From the NCBI GenBank assembly GCA_029263315.1, contig JAJCXR010000057.1, positions 124,001 to 188,000 of the forward strand: a DNA stretch of 64,000 bases, written 5' to 3'. This document shows, in pieces, positions 43,160 through 52,203 of this stretch. The notes beneath the pieces were generated by a model. The model saw nothing but the letters and a program-made list of their open reading frames with translations, ran no database searches and was not told where the DNA came from. Every line of letters begins with the position of its first letter. Position 1 is the first letter of the stretch. Source of the DNA: Acidobacteriota bacterium (GTDB taxonomy: Bacteria; Acidobacteriota; Thermoanaerobaculia; Multivoradales; J023). The translations under genes and the position numbers were made by a program.

Positions 43160-45322
43160 ATGGTGATGCCCCGTCGTCACAGGGCTGGGCGTCGCAGCGC
43201 GACGTGGCGCCGCCTGGGGTCCGCGACGGTGCTCTGTGGCGGCCTGGCCATGGCGTGGGGTTGTGGTGGTCCGACCGATGGCCCGTCCAACCCCGCGGCG
43301 TCGACGCCGTCCGGCTCGGGGCAGGAGACCACCTCGGATCCTGCCACCTCGCAACCTGTTGCGGCAACGCCATCCGGTGCCGCGGAACCGTCCTCCTTTG
43401 CCCTGGGTTCTGAACAGGCGGCGACGCCGGACACCGCACCGTCGATGAGCCAAACCCACCGTGCGTTGCTCCAGGGGTCTGACCCTCGGCGAGTTGGCGT
43501 ACCGGCCAGCATGAAAGCCTGCCGCAGCTGCCATCAGGAGGTGGTCGATACCTATCTGGCGGACCATGCCATGGCGTTGAGCATCGGTCCGTTGGACGAG
43601 GTCATGAAGCCCCCCGTCGGCGTGGTGGAGCGACCGTTCGCCGACCGGCGCTACGAGATCACCGACGATGCGTCGATCATCGCCCACGGCGCCGATGGCG
43701 GGCAGCGCCGCCAGCGGCTGGTCGGCTGGATCGGGGCCGGTATCTTCGACATCTCGTGGGTCGGTGAGGAAGTGGACGTGCTCGATGGCGAAACCACCGG
43801 GCGCCTGTTCTTCGCCCCGGTGGAAACCCTTCGGGACCACGGCAATCAGCTGTCGCCCTTCGATGTTTCGGAGCGGGGCGCCGGTCTGGATCTGGCCTTG
43901 ACCCAAGGCTGCCTCACCTGCCACACCCTGACCCCCTTGGTGAGCCTGCCCAGCGCCGCCGTCGCCGAGGGCAGCACATCCCTCGATCACCTGTTTCCCA
44001 ACAATCGGTTGGGTGGCGACGCCATGGCGGTGCTGGAGCCCTTGGGGTGCGAAGCCTGTCACGGCTCGGCGGACGAGCACCTGCGACGGGTCACCGCCGT
44101 CGATGAGGATTTCGGCGACGATTTGGGGCTGGCCAACCTCGGCCGTCTGCCCGCCCCTGTCCAGCGAGATATCTGCGCCCGCTGCCATTTACAAGGCGAT
44201 GCCCGCTTGGACTTGGTGGACGCCGACATCGACCCGGACAAACCCTTGGCGGCGCAGATTCCGGTGTTGCTACCGGAACGCCAGGGCGTCGACTTCCGTT
44301 TTGTCGGCCAGTTGGAGCGGCTGGTGGAGTCGGCCTGCTTTCGCGGCGCCGAGGCGATGACTTGTACCACCTGCCATGCTCCCCACCGCGGCGTCGCGGC
44401 GCAGGGGCTCGAAGCCTTTGAAACGGCTTGCCAATCCTGCCACGGCGGCGACGCCGGGTGCTCCCGGCCCGCCGAGCTGACGGTGCAAGAGGCCAGCGGA
44501 CGTATAGCCCGTGGCCAAGGGTGTGTCGACTGTCACCTGCGGCGCAGCCAGCCCTTCGATCTTCCCCACGTGGCCAGTGTCGACCATTGGATTCGCCGTC
44601 GCATTCCACCGCCCCAAGACGACGTGCCCCACCGGCAATTCGCCGACGCCGACGGCCCCTTGCAGGTCTACGACGACGGTCGTTTGGCGACGACCTTCAA
44701 GAGCCCCGGTGGCCAACGCTGGCAAGCCGGTATCGAGGCCATCGGGCTGCTCACCCTGGGGCGCCTCGACGACGCCGTCGAGCGGTTTGATCGTTTCCCG
44801 GCCCCGGGCAGCGCCGCGGCGCGACAACCCTCGGCGCCGTCACCCCTGGTGCCATTGGAAACGGAAGTCGCCTTTCATCAGTCCAGAGGGTTGGCTTTGA
44901 TGTCGACGGGTCGTTTTGAGGAAGCGCTGGCCGCCTTCGACGATGCCTTGGCCCTCGATCCCAAGCAGGCCAGCGTCCTGCTGACCCGAGCCCAGTTACG
45001 CTTCGATCTCGGGCAGGTGGGGCCCGCCCTGCAAGATACCCAGACGGTCATCGATCTCTACCCCCGTGCCGAGCAGCCCTGGGACATGCGGGCCCGCATG
45101 GCCGAGCGCCTAGGCCGGGTCGATCTGGCGCAGGCGGCCTTCGAAGCCTCCGAACAACGCTGGCCGTCCAATGCCACGCAACTCTTCAAGCTCGGTCTGT
45201 TGCAGCGGCAAGTGGGCCTTGAAGAGGAAGCGCAGGAAGCCCTTCAGAAAGCTTACCTGTTGGATCCAGATCTCGAGATCGGCGGGGCCGGGCGGTTGGT
45301 GGACCATCTCGGAGGCCAGTAG
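43160..45322 (+). CDS. Seven-haem c-type cytochrome with C-terminal TPR repeats
   Basis: 720 residues from an ATG at 43160 (AGGGGG upstream). The N-terminus has a basic and hydrophobic leader ending near WGCGG, possibly a lipoprotein, followed by a Thr/Pro/Ser-rich linker. Seven CxxCH motifs begin at residues 121, 251, 297, 339, 402, 424 and 455. Residues about 570-710 are TPR repeats (TGRFEEALAAFDDALALDP). Such cytochrome-TPR proteins are periplasmic electron carriers with protein-interaction modules. Partner proteins are not adjacent. Confidence 0.88.
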   Translation: MVMPRRHRAGRRSATWRRLGSATVLCGGLAMAWGCGGPTDGPSNPAASTPSGSGQETTSDPATSQPVAATPSGAAEPSSFALGSEQAATPDTAPSMSQTHRALLQGSDPRRVGVPASMKACRSCHQEVVDTYLADHAMALSIGPLDEVMKPPVGVVERPFADRRYEITDDASIIAHGADGGQRRQRLVGWIGAGIFDISWVGEEVDVLDGETTGRLFFAPVETLRDHGNQLSPFDVSERGAGLDLALTQGCLTCHTLTPLVSLPSAAVAEGSTSLDHLFPNNRLGGDAMAVLEPLGCEACHGSADEHLRRVTAVDEDFGDDLGLANLGRLPAPVQRDICARCHLQGDARLDLVDADIDPDKPLAAQIPVLLPERQGVDFRFVGQLERLVESACFRGAEAMTCTTCHAPHRGVAAQGLEAFETACQSCHGGDAGCSRPAELTVQEASGRIARGQGCVDCHLRRSQPFDLPHVASVDHWIRRRIPPPQDDVPHRQFADADGPLQVYDDGRLATTFKSPGGQRWQAGIEAIGLLTLGRLDDAVERFDRFPAPGSAAARQPSAPSPLVPLETEVAFHQSRGLALMSTGRFEEALAAFDDALALDPKQASVLLTRAQLRFDLGQVGPALQDTQTVIDLYPRAEQPWDMRARMAERLGRVDLAQAAFEASEQRWPSNATQLFKLGLLQRQVGLEEEAQEALQKAYLLDPDLEIGGAGRLVDHLGGQ

Positions 45323-45365
45323 CTTCGGGGGGCACCCGATCCCAAAAATGTGGTGTTGAGGATGT

Positions 45366-45406
45366 GGTGCCAGGCACCTGCCGCAAGGATTTAGTGCCAA
45401 GCACTT
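45366..45406. repeat. GTGCCAGGCAC repeats downstream of jetD
   Basis: GGTGCCAGGCACCT (45366-45379) and AGTGCCAAGCACTT (45393-45406) lie in the 104-bp gap between the convergent cytochrome and jetD genes. The flanking CTGCCGC and TTGCGGG agree with the copies upstream of jetA. Confidence 0.85.
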
Positions 45407-45426
45407 GCGGGATGGCGGGAAGCATT

Positions 45427-46812
45427 TCAAGCGAGCTTTCGCAGATCTTCCAGCAAGGGCTCGATAACCGCCTCTTCTTCGACGACGCGACCCATCTCTT
45501 GCATGGCCGTCGCCAGGTTGGGGTCCCATTCGGCGGCGACGGGTTTGCCGCTCAGCCGGGGTAGGTCGTCGGAATTGGCGAGTTGACGGGCGAGTTGGCG
45601 ATAGTCGTCGGCGGTGAAGCGCCATGGGGTGAACGGCAGGCTTCGCCAGAGGGTATTGCCGATGTTGAGGCCGCCCCAATCGAAATCGCCGTGGTAGCGC
45701 AGCTCGGCGCCGTGTTGCCGCAGGCGGGTGAGCAGAAGATGGGCGGCGGTATTGGGCTGGCCGGCGAGGCACACCATGGGCGGGCAGCGGTTGCCCAGGT
45801 CATCGACGGCCATGGCGACGACGGCGGGGTTCTCGCAGACCCAGACGATGCCGCCGGGCAGGGACCCGATGGCCGGCGAGGCGGCCAATTGCCGCAAGGT
45901 CAAGCGCAAGGGTTCGCCGACCTCGGCGTGTTGCCGCAGGGTCCTGGCCAGGAGGGCATCGCCCCCAGGACGCAAGCCGGCAACCAGCACGTCACAGCTG
46001 AGATCGTCGCAGATGACGCCGTGCCGGGCCCACAGGGCGCGGCGGCGGGCGGCGGTATTGGGCATCGGCCAGCCTTCGCGGTGGGCCAATGCCCGGAGGA
46101 CCAAGGCGGCGACACGGTGCTGAGGATCGAGGGCGTGGCTGTCGCCGAGGGTTTGGCTGGCCAGCACCGCCAGGCGGACGGTGGCGGTGCCGGGCTGGTC
46201 ATCGCTGGGCTGATCGTCGCTGGGCTGGTCGTCGCTGGCTGCCGTCGTGGGAATGGCCGAGAGCACTTGTAAAGCACGCTCCAGCAGCGCATCCGGTGAT
46301 TCGTCGCGGCGCTTGGCCAAACGACGGTAGAGGCCGGTGGTTGCTAGGTCATCGAGCCACTCCCGGCTCGCCGGTAGCTTGGGGAGCTGGGGGTGCCGTC
46401 GAGCGCGTCGCCAGAAGGCTTGCCAGAAGTCTTGCTCAGCTTGTCGCTCCGCCGGCCGATCCCGCAAGCGACCGCCCCGTGCCCGCAGCGCTGCTTCGAG
46501 GCCGATGGCGAAACGGCTGGCACGCAGGGTGGCGTCGAGGCGCTTCAAGTCGAGGACGAAGGGACGCTCGGTCGATGGCAGGCGCCGCAGCCCGAGGAGG
46601 TCGGCAATGGCTTGGCGTTCGTCGTTGTCGAGCTCGTCGAGGCGCAACCGCCCGCGGACGCCCCCCAGGGTTTCGATTCTCTGGCGGGCGGCGCCCCACA
46701 GCCGTTGCAGTCCCGGTTTGGCCAGTAGCTGGGCCAGAGCGGGGGCGATGGCGCCGTCCCGCGCTGCCGTTGTCCCCCGTTCCGAGTCCGACGGTCGGCG
46801 CTCAGGGGACAT
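45427..46812 (-). CDS. jetD: Wadjet nuclease subunit JetD
   Basis: 461 residues from an ATG at 46812 with a strong GGAGGAAG Shine-Dalgarno; an ATG at 46836 is less likely. It belongs to the TIGR02679 (DUF3323/DUF2399) family. The Toprim-like nuclease centre is visible as WVCENP (E327) and YHGDFDWGG (D376, D378). In Wadjet, JetD cuts circular DNA held by the JetABC SMC motor. A variable linker (about residues 192-206) holds three SDDQP repeats from a 15-bp tandem repeat. The start overlaps jetC by 11 bp. Last gene of the operon. Confidence 0.9.
   Translation of the reverse strand: MSPERRPSDSERGTTAARDGAIAPALAQLLAKPGLQRLWGAARQRIETLGGVRGRLRLDELDNDERQAIADLLGLRRLPSTERPFVLDLKRLDATLRASRFAIGLEAALRARGGRLRDRPAERQAEQDFWQAFWRRARRHPQLPKLPASREWLDDLATTGLYRRLAKRRDESPDALLERALQVLSAIPTTAASDDQPSDDQPSDDQPGTATVRLAVLASQTLGDSHALDPQHRVAALVLRALAHREGWPMPNTAARRRALWARHGVICDDLSCDVLVAGLRPGGDALLARTLRQHAEVGEPLRLTLRQLAASPAIGSLPGGIVWVCENPAVVAMAVDDLGNRCPPMVCLAGQPNTAAHLLLTRLRQHGAELRYHGDFDWGGLNIGNTLWRSLPFTPWRFTADDYRQLARQLANSDDLPRLSGKPVAAEWDPNLATAMQEMGRVVEEEAVIEPLLEDLRKLA
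46195..46238. repeat. 15-bp tandem repeat inside jetD
   Basis: Three units of CTGGTCGTCGCTGGG type start at 46195, 46210 and 46225. They are translated on the minus strand as SDDQP repeats. Confidence 0.85.
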
Positions 46813-49800
46813 GGTCTTCCTCCAACCCTCGACCATCCCACAGGAAGCGGATCGCTTCGACGCCCCCTAACCGCGGGTCGCGATATAGCTGGTAGGTGGC
46901 GACACCGGGGAGCTCTTGATAACAGCCCCACTCGTCGTAGCTGGTCATCATGAAGTCGAGGTCGAACTGCACCAGCAGCCCCATGCAGCGGCCGCGCATG
47001 CCGGCGTCGATGCCGGCGAAGGCTTCGTCCAACATGATGAGATGGGGCGCTTCCGGCCGGGCGGAGTCGTAGTGGGCCTTGGCGGCGGCGAACAGGGGCA
47101 GATGCAGGGCCACCGCTTTTTCGCCGCCGGAGCTGGCGGCGTGGTCCCGCTGGCTGAGCTCGTTCCAGGACTCTCCGGGCATCCGACGCAGGATGCTGAA
47201 GCGGTGCCACCGACGGTAATCCAGGGCCTCCAGCAGCTGTTCCCGCCACGGCACGACGGAGTGCTCCTGGCGGGCTGCGTCGATGCGCTGACGGAAGAAG
47301 TCCTCCAAGGCCTGCCGATCGGTGTCGCCCAGCATGTCCGGATCCTGTCGTAACCAACCGATGATTTGACGGATTTGCCCGTCCTGGCTGCTATCGGGCT
47401 TCCAGGCCAATCGCAAGGTCATGCCGGAGGCGGTGCGGCAGGCGGCCAACAGCTCGTTGATGCGGTCGACCAGAGCTGCCGCTTGGCGTAATCGACCGCG
47501 CAGATGGTCCCCCACCTCGCCGAGCAGGAAGCCGCGCAGCAACTGGCGTTCGTCCTCGGCCAGCAGCCTCTGGCGTTCGGCCGTTTCGCGCCACAGCAGG
47601 GTCAACAGACCGTGACCGTCATAGCTGTGTTGGCGGTGTGCGACCCGCAGGACTTGCAAGTCCCCCTCCGGGTCCAGGCTCGGGAGAAAGTCTCCACCGA
47701 GCTCGGCGGGTAGCTCTTGGAAGCGCTGGTTCATGCGTCGGCTGCGGCGATTCATCGCTTCGTCGGAGAGGTCGAGATCGCCCAATTGGCGCTGTAGCTG
47801 GCGGGCCACCGTCAAAGCGTGGCTCAAGGTCCAGGCCCGGTCGTCCGCTTCCGTAGATTCGGGTGCGGCATCGTCGTCGGTTGCGGCGAGGGGTGACTCA
47901 GCGTCGATCGGAGCGGCGGGATCGAGCAGGGCGAGGACGCCACGGATCTCCAGCCGTTGCAGGTCCGCCACGGCCGCTTGACGTTGCTTTTGCAAGGACT
48001 CCAAGTCCTCCCCGAGGAAGCGATGGCGCTCCTTCAGCACGGCGTGCTGCATCTGCCGTTGATGGCGGGATTCCCGCAGCTTCTCCTGCAGGGCTGTGCC
48101 GTCCTGTAAGCTCTGCTGCACCGCAGCATAGCGCTCGACGATGTCCTGGGCTGCAACGCCGACGGTGGCGCGCAGGGTCGCCAACTCGGCGTCGGCACGG
48201 CGCGCCAGGCTTTGGCTGGCGGTGGCCCGCTGCTCGGCATTCTGGCGTCGCTCGTCGGCCAGTTGCCAGCGCTGCGACGCTTTGGTCAAGGCGTCTTGGC
48301 TGGATCGCAGTCGCAGGTGGTGACGCAGCAAGGCGTCCCAGGCCAGCCCGTAGGTGCGCAGGTGGTCCTCGTAAGCGTCCAGGCGATCGATCCAAGGGCT
48401 CAGTCCGGTGGCCTTGCCGCGCTCCACCAAGTCCCGCTGCGCCGAGTCTTGCTCTCGGCGGGCGGCAGCGACGGCCCCCTCCGCTTGGCCGAGCTCTTCG
48501 CGCCGTCGGGCCAAATCGTCAGCACAGGCCGCCGCCCGATGACGCAGGGCGTCCAAGGTGTCGCTGGAGGGCAGCTCCCGGGCCTGCCGCTCGAGGCCCG
48601 CCAGTCGGTCGCTATGGCCTTGGATCGCCGTCTCGAGCTCGAGCCGTTGGCGTTCCAACCGGGTCAGTTGGTCGTCGAGCCGCGCCACGTGTCGACGGCG
48701 GTTGGCCCGTCGGGCTGCTGCGCCGACGAACTCGGGCTCGCTTTTGAGAAAGCGGCCGCGGAGCGGTCCGAGGGCATAGAGGCCGCGGACATCGACGATG
48801 GGCGCCGCATCGCTGGGTTCGGCGTTGCCTTCCGGGGCGGCGCCGTCATGGAGGGCGATGGAGCGCAGCAGGGCTTCGACCACCGGCTTGGTAACTTCGC
48901 TCGAGTCGTCCGTTTCGACCACCAGGAGATCGGCCAGGGTGGCTCGTCCGGCGGCCAAGGGGCGAGGAACGAGGGCCGCATCCTGGGTCGTGGCGTCCAG
49001 AACCTGACCGTCGGGCAGGACCCAGGCATCGAGCAGGCCCGCCCCCTGAAGCGCTGCTTCGAGGCCGGCCCGCTGTGCGGTGTCCAAGGAGTCATCAAAA
49101 TCCACCAGGCGATAGAAGGGGGCTCCGGGCCGATGGAGGCGGGGGCTCGGGCGGCCGGGGGACGGGTCGGGCTCCACGTCCTCGGCATCGAGCAGCCGTC
49201 GCCGCGCTTCCTCGATCTCCTGCTGCTCCGCGAGACGGGTTTGGAGCTCGCCGGTGAGGCGGGTTCGCTCGGTGATGGAGATCTCACGGCGGGGCAGGAG
49301 CAGGCCCTGAAGGGCCTCTGAGAGAGCCCCCCGTTCGCCGTCCAAGGCGGCGTGGAGAAGATCCCGCTCCGACATTTCCAGCTCGAAGTGATGGGCGCCA
49401 TCGGCCCACCCTTCGACGGCCTCGGTCAGCCTTTGGCGCTCCGAGTCGACGGCTGCTGCGGCCAATTGGTGGCGCTCGGCGGCCGACCCCACCTGTTCAT
49501 CGGCCCGCTGGCGGCGATCGTCCTGCCGTTGGAAGTTTTCCTTTGCCAGCTCGAGGGCGGTGGTCAGTCGACGCAACCCGTCCACCGCGCGCTGGCCCTG
49601 GGCGATGGCGGCGCTGACCGCCCCTTGCACGCTCTGTCGATGCGCCGTCGCATCCTCTTCCAGCTTCTCCTCAGCTGCCCCGTGGACCGCTTCGAGGCCA
49701 CTGCGCAGGGCCGCCTCGGAGGCCCGGTGTTGCAGCTCCGAGAGGGCGTCCTGTTGCCGCTGGAGTGCGGCCTCGGTCTCCTCGAGCTCCGATCGGAGAC

Positions 49801-50986
49801 TGGCCGCTTCGTCTGCGAAGGCGGCGAGGTCGTCGGTGTCTTGGGTGGCCCGTTGTTCGAGACGGCGGACTTCCGTCTCCCGCTGCTGCAGGGTCTCGGC
49901 GGCGCGCATCGCTTCCGATTGCTCGAGGGCCCGGGCTTCTCCCCGCCAGCGGTCGAGATCCGCCACCGCCGTCATGAGCTGGGTCGCCAGGCGGTTCAGG
50001 TCTTCGTCGGCCTGCAGGATCTCTTGCTCCACCTCCCGTACTTCGGCCGCCTTCCTGTGGTAGCGGCTCTCGCTCCCCGTCATCTCACCCACCCGCCGGC
50101 TGGTGATGCCACGGCAGTAGTCACGGTAGACCTCGAGGAACCCTTCGACGGCTCCGGCGGCCCGTTGCAGGCGGTCGATCTCCCGGACTTCGAGATCCAG
50201 TCTCTCGTAGGTCTTCGACAACCGACCGATCAAGTCTTCATCGATGGGGGGCAAGCTCTCCCCCAGCAGGGAGGACAGGCGCAGGGGATCGAGCTTTTCG
50301 GAAAGTTGTGGACGGCGCAGTTGGAGGAGCAAATGAACGAGGGCGCCGTAGCGTTCGTCGCCGAGCCCGAAAAGGTTTTGGTCGACCTGTTGGCGGTACT
50401 CGGAGGCGCGTTGGAAGACCCTGCCGCCTGCCGAGTCTTCCAACTCACGACGTAACTGTTCTCGGCTCAGGGGAGCACGACCAGGGGTCAGCAGGCTGAA
50501 ATCCCCGGGGCGCCGTCGGCTGATGAAATACCAAGATTTGACGTCGTCGTGGCGCTTGGAGGCTTGCAGACCACAGCCCAGGGTAATGTATTCGGCGGTG
50601 GTTTCCGAAGGAATCGGGGTGTCGACGAGGCGGCCCAGCTCGAGCCAGACATAGCCCAAGCGCTGGTCGTGGACGCCGTCCTCGAGCAGGTTCCAGCGCA
50701 TACTGCGGCCGCTGCCCTGAAACGGGTCGAGGCGGCGGGGCGACAAATTGGCATCGAGCAGAAAGGGCAAGAGGATTTCCAGGGCCTTGGACTTGCCGGT
50801 GCCGTTTTCGCCCCGCAAGATGAGTCGTCCCTGGTGGAAGTGAAATTCCTGCTCGTCGTACTGCCAAATATTGAGGATGCCGGCCCGTAGGGGCTGAAAG
50901 CGGCTGCCGCTGGGTTGTGGCAAGGGCCGTGACGGCGACCGCGCCCCGTCGGCGGCCAGCAGCGACATTTGTGAGTCTTGGCTCAA
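46802..50986 (-). CDS. jetC: Wadjet SMC-like ATPase JetC
   Basis: 1394 residues if started at the TTG at 50986, which overlaps the jetB stop; an ATG at 50968 would remove six residues. It is of the TIGR02680 family. Walker A is GENGTGKS (59-66), the signature is SSGGEKA and Walker B is IMLDEAFAGID (D1320, E1321). Long coiled coils (about 290-570, 750-900, 900-1100) and a central hinge-like region (about 600-740) are typical of condensin-like proteins. With JetA and JetB it forms the DNA-loop-extruding motor that recognises small circular DNA. Confidence 0.92.
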   Translation of the reverse strand: MSQDSQMSLLAADGARSPSRPLPQPSGSRFQPLRAGILNIWQYDEQEFHFHQGRLILRGENGTGKSKALEILLPFLLDANLSPRRLDPFQGSGRSMRWNLLEDGVHDQRLGYVWLELGRLVDTPIPSETTAEYITLGCGLQASKRHDDVKSWYFISRRRPGDFSLLTPGRAPLSREQLRRELEDSAGGRVFQRASEYRQQVDQNLFGLGDERYGALVHLLLQLRRPQLSEKLDPLRLSSLLGESLPPIDEDLIGRLSKTYERLDLEVREIDRLQRAAGAVEGFLEVYRDYCRGITSRRVGEMTGSESRYHRKAAEVREVEQEILQADEDLNRLATQLMTAVADLDRWRGEARALEQSEAMRAAETLQQRETEVRRLEQRATQDTDDLAAFADEAASLRSELEETEAALQRQQDALSELQHRASEAALRSGLEAVHGAAEEKLEEDATAHRQSVQGAVSAAIAQGQRAVDGLRRLTTALELAKENFQRQDDRRQRADEQVGSAAERHQLAAAAVDSERQRLTEAVEGWADGAHHFELEMSERDLLHAALDGERGALSEALQGLLLPRREISITERTRLTGELQTRLAEQQEIEEARRRLLDAEDVEPDPSPGRPSPRLHRPGAPFYRLVDFDDSLDTAQRAGLEAALQGAGLLDAWVLPDGQVLDATTQDAALVPRPLAAGRATLADLLVVETDDSSEVTKPVVEALLRSIALHDGAAPEGNAEPSDAAPIVDVRGLYALGPLRGRFLKSEPEFVGAAARRANRRRHVARLDDQLTRLERQRLELETAIQGHSDRLAGLERQARELPSSDTLDALRHRAAACADDLARRREELGQAEGAVAAARREQDSAQRDLVERGKATGLSPWIDRLDAYEDHLRTYGLAWDALLRHHLRLRSSQDALTKASQRWQLADERRQNAEQRATASQSLARRADAELATLRATVGVAAQDIVERYAAVQQSLQDGTALQEKLRESRHQRQMQHAVLKERHRFLGEDLESLQKQRQAAVADLQRLEIRGVLALLDPAAPIDAESPLAATDDDAAPESTEADDRAWTLSHALTVARQLQRQLGDLDLSDEAMNRRSRRMNQRFQELPAELGGDFLPSLDPEGDLQVLRVAHRQHSYDGHGLLTLLWRETAERQRLLAEDERQLLRGFLLGEVGDHLRGRLRQAAALVDRINELLAACRTASGMTLRLAWKPDSSQDGQIRQIIGWLRQDPDMLGDTDRQALEDFFRQRIDAARQEHSVVPWREQLLEALDYRRWHRFSILRRMPGESWNELSQRDHAASSGGEKAVALHLPLFAAAKAHYDSARPEAPHLIMLDEAFAGIDAGMRGRCMGLLVQFDLDFMMTSYDEWGCYQELPGVATYQLYRDPRLGGVEAIRFLWDGRGLEEDHVP

Positions 50987-52203
50987 AGGTTCGCCTCGGT
51001 GCTGGGCTCGACGTAACGAAAGCGGAAGAGGGCCGGCAAGGGCTCGACCCCCTCCGAGTGACGCCGCACCAGTCCGAGATCGGCGAGCACCGAAAGGGCG
51101 TCGTCGAGCAAGGTGGCGCCGCTCGCATCGTCGCGGTAGGCGGCGCGCCAGCTGTGGGTTTGCAGCAACCTGACGGCGGCCTGCAGGAGGTCGGCCCGGG
51201 CCACGATGAGGCGCTCAGCGGGGGCTGTCGCCGAGGGCTTGCCACAGCGTCGGGCCAAGGCGTCGGCGATCAACAGGGCGGCGTGGTCGACATGCCGCTG
51301 GCCGGGGAAGCGGAGGTCGCTACAGCGGCCGCTGTCGTCGATGGTCACCACCCCTTCCCGTCGCACCTCGACGGTGAGCGGCGTCCAGGTCTCGATCTGG
51401 TCGATGAGCCGTGGGCGGACGGCATTGAAGTAGCCGCGCTCGTCCTCATCCAGGCTGTCGAAGTAGAGCACCGGCTGTTCCACCATGTGTCGCATCAAGC
51501 GATGGCGCAGGCGGTCGTTTTTGCCATCGGGGGTAGGGGCGTAGGACTCTTCCGCCAAATCCCGTGGATGCTCGGCCAGGGAGGGGGGCATCGGTGAGGC
51601 GAGCATTTGGGTCAAGCGTCGGCTGTCGATGTCGTAGAGGGCGTCGCCCTTGCCTTGCCGCACGTAGCCGCCTTCGTTGCCGTCGGTGCGCGCCAGAATG
51701 CCGTAATCCACCAATAGCAGGAGGGCGTCGACGAAACGGCGGCGCTCCCCCGGTTGCTCGAGGTCGAGGGGCGTCACGCCCTCAGTGTCGGTGGCCAGGT
51801 CCCGCACCGCCACCGCCAGCTCTGAGAGGATAGTTTGGTCTGTCTCGACTTTTTCCAGGGCCGCCAGCACCAAGCAGAGGATGGCGTAGCGTCGGCGATC
51901 GAAGGGCCGCTGGGCGGCGCCCCAAGACGCCCCCCTCGGGCGGTCTTCCCAACGGCCTTCGGCGGACGGTGGTGACCGCTTGTACAGGCGGGCGAATTCG
52001 TGGTCCACCACCAAGCGGTATCCGAGGTGATGGCGAAACCACTCCCTGAGGGCGTCCGCATGGCGACGCACCAGGGCGAAGGCGGCGACCTCGGGGCCGT
52101 CGTCGGTGACGAAGGGCGAGGCCAGTAGCAGGCCGACGGCTTGCCGCCGTTCGTCGCGCCGCTGCAACTCGCGGTCCCCCAGGTTTTCGAAGATGTCCCC
52201 CAT
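50983..52203 (-). CDS. jetB: Wadjet subunit JetB
   Basis: 406 residues from an ATG at 52203 that shares one base with the jetA stop (TGATG). It belongs to the TIGR02678 (DUF2398) family, a winged-helix, KITE/MukE-like partner of the SMC protein: ERRQAVGLLLASPFVT at the N-terminus and DYGILARTDGNEGGYV in the winged-helix region. No catalytic motif is expected. Its 3' end overlaps jetC by four bases. Confidence 0.88.
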   Translation of the reverse strand: MGDIFENLGDRELQRRDERRQAVGLLLASPFVTDDGPEVAAFALVRRHADALREWFRHHLGYRLVVDHEFARLYKRSPPSAEGRWEDRPRGASWGAAQRPFDRRRYAILCLVLAALEKVETDQTILSELAVAVRDLATDTEGVTPLDLEQPGERRRFVDALLLLVDYGILARTDGNEGGYVRQGKGDALYDIDSRRLTQMLASPMPPSLAEHPRDLAEESYAPTPDGKNDRLRHRLMRHMVEQPVLYFDSLDEDERGYFNAVRPRLIDQIETWTPLTVEVRREGVVTIDDSGRCSDLRFPGQRHVDHAALLIADALARRCGKPSATAPAERLIVARADLLQAAVRLLQTHSWRAAYRDDASGATLLDDALSVLADLGLVRRHSEGVEPLPALFRFRYVEPSTEANL

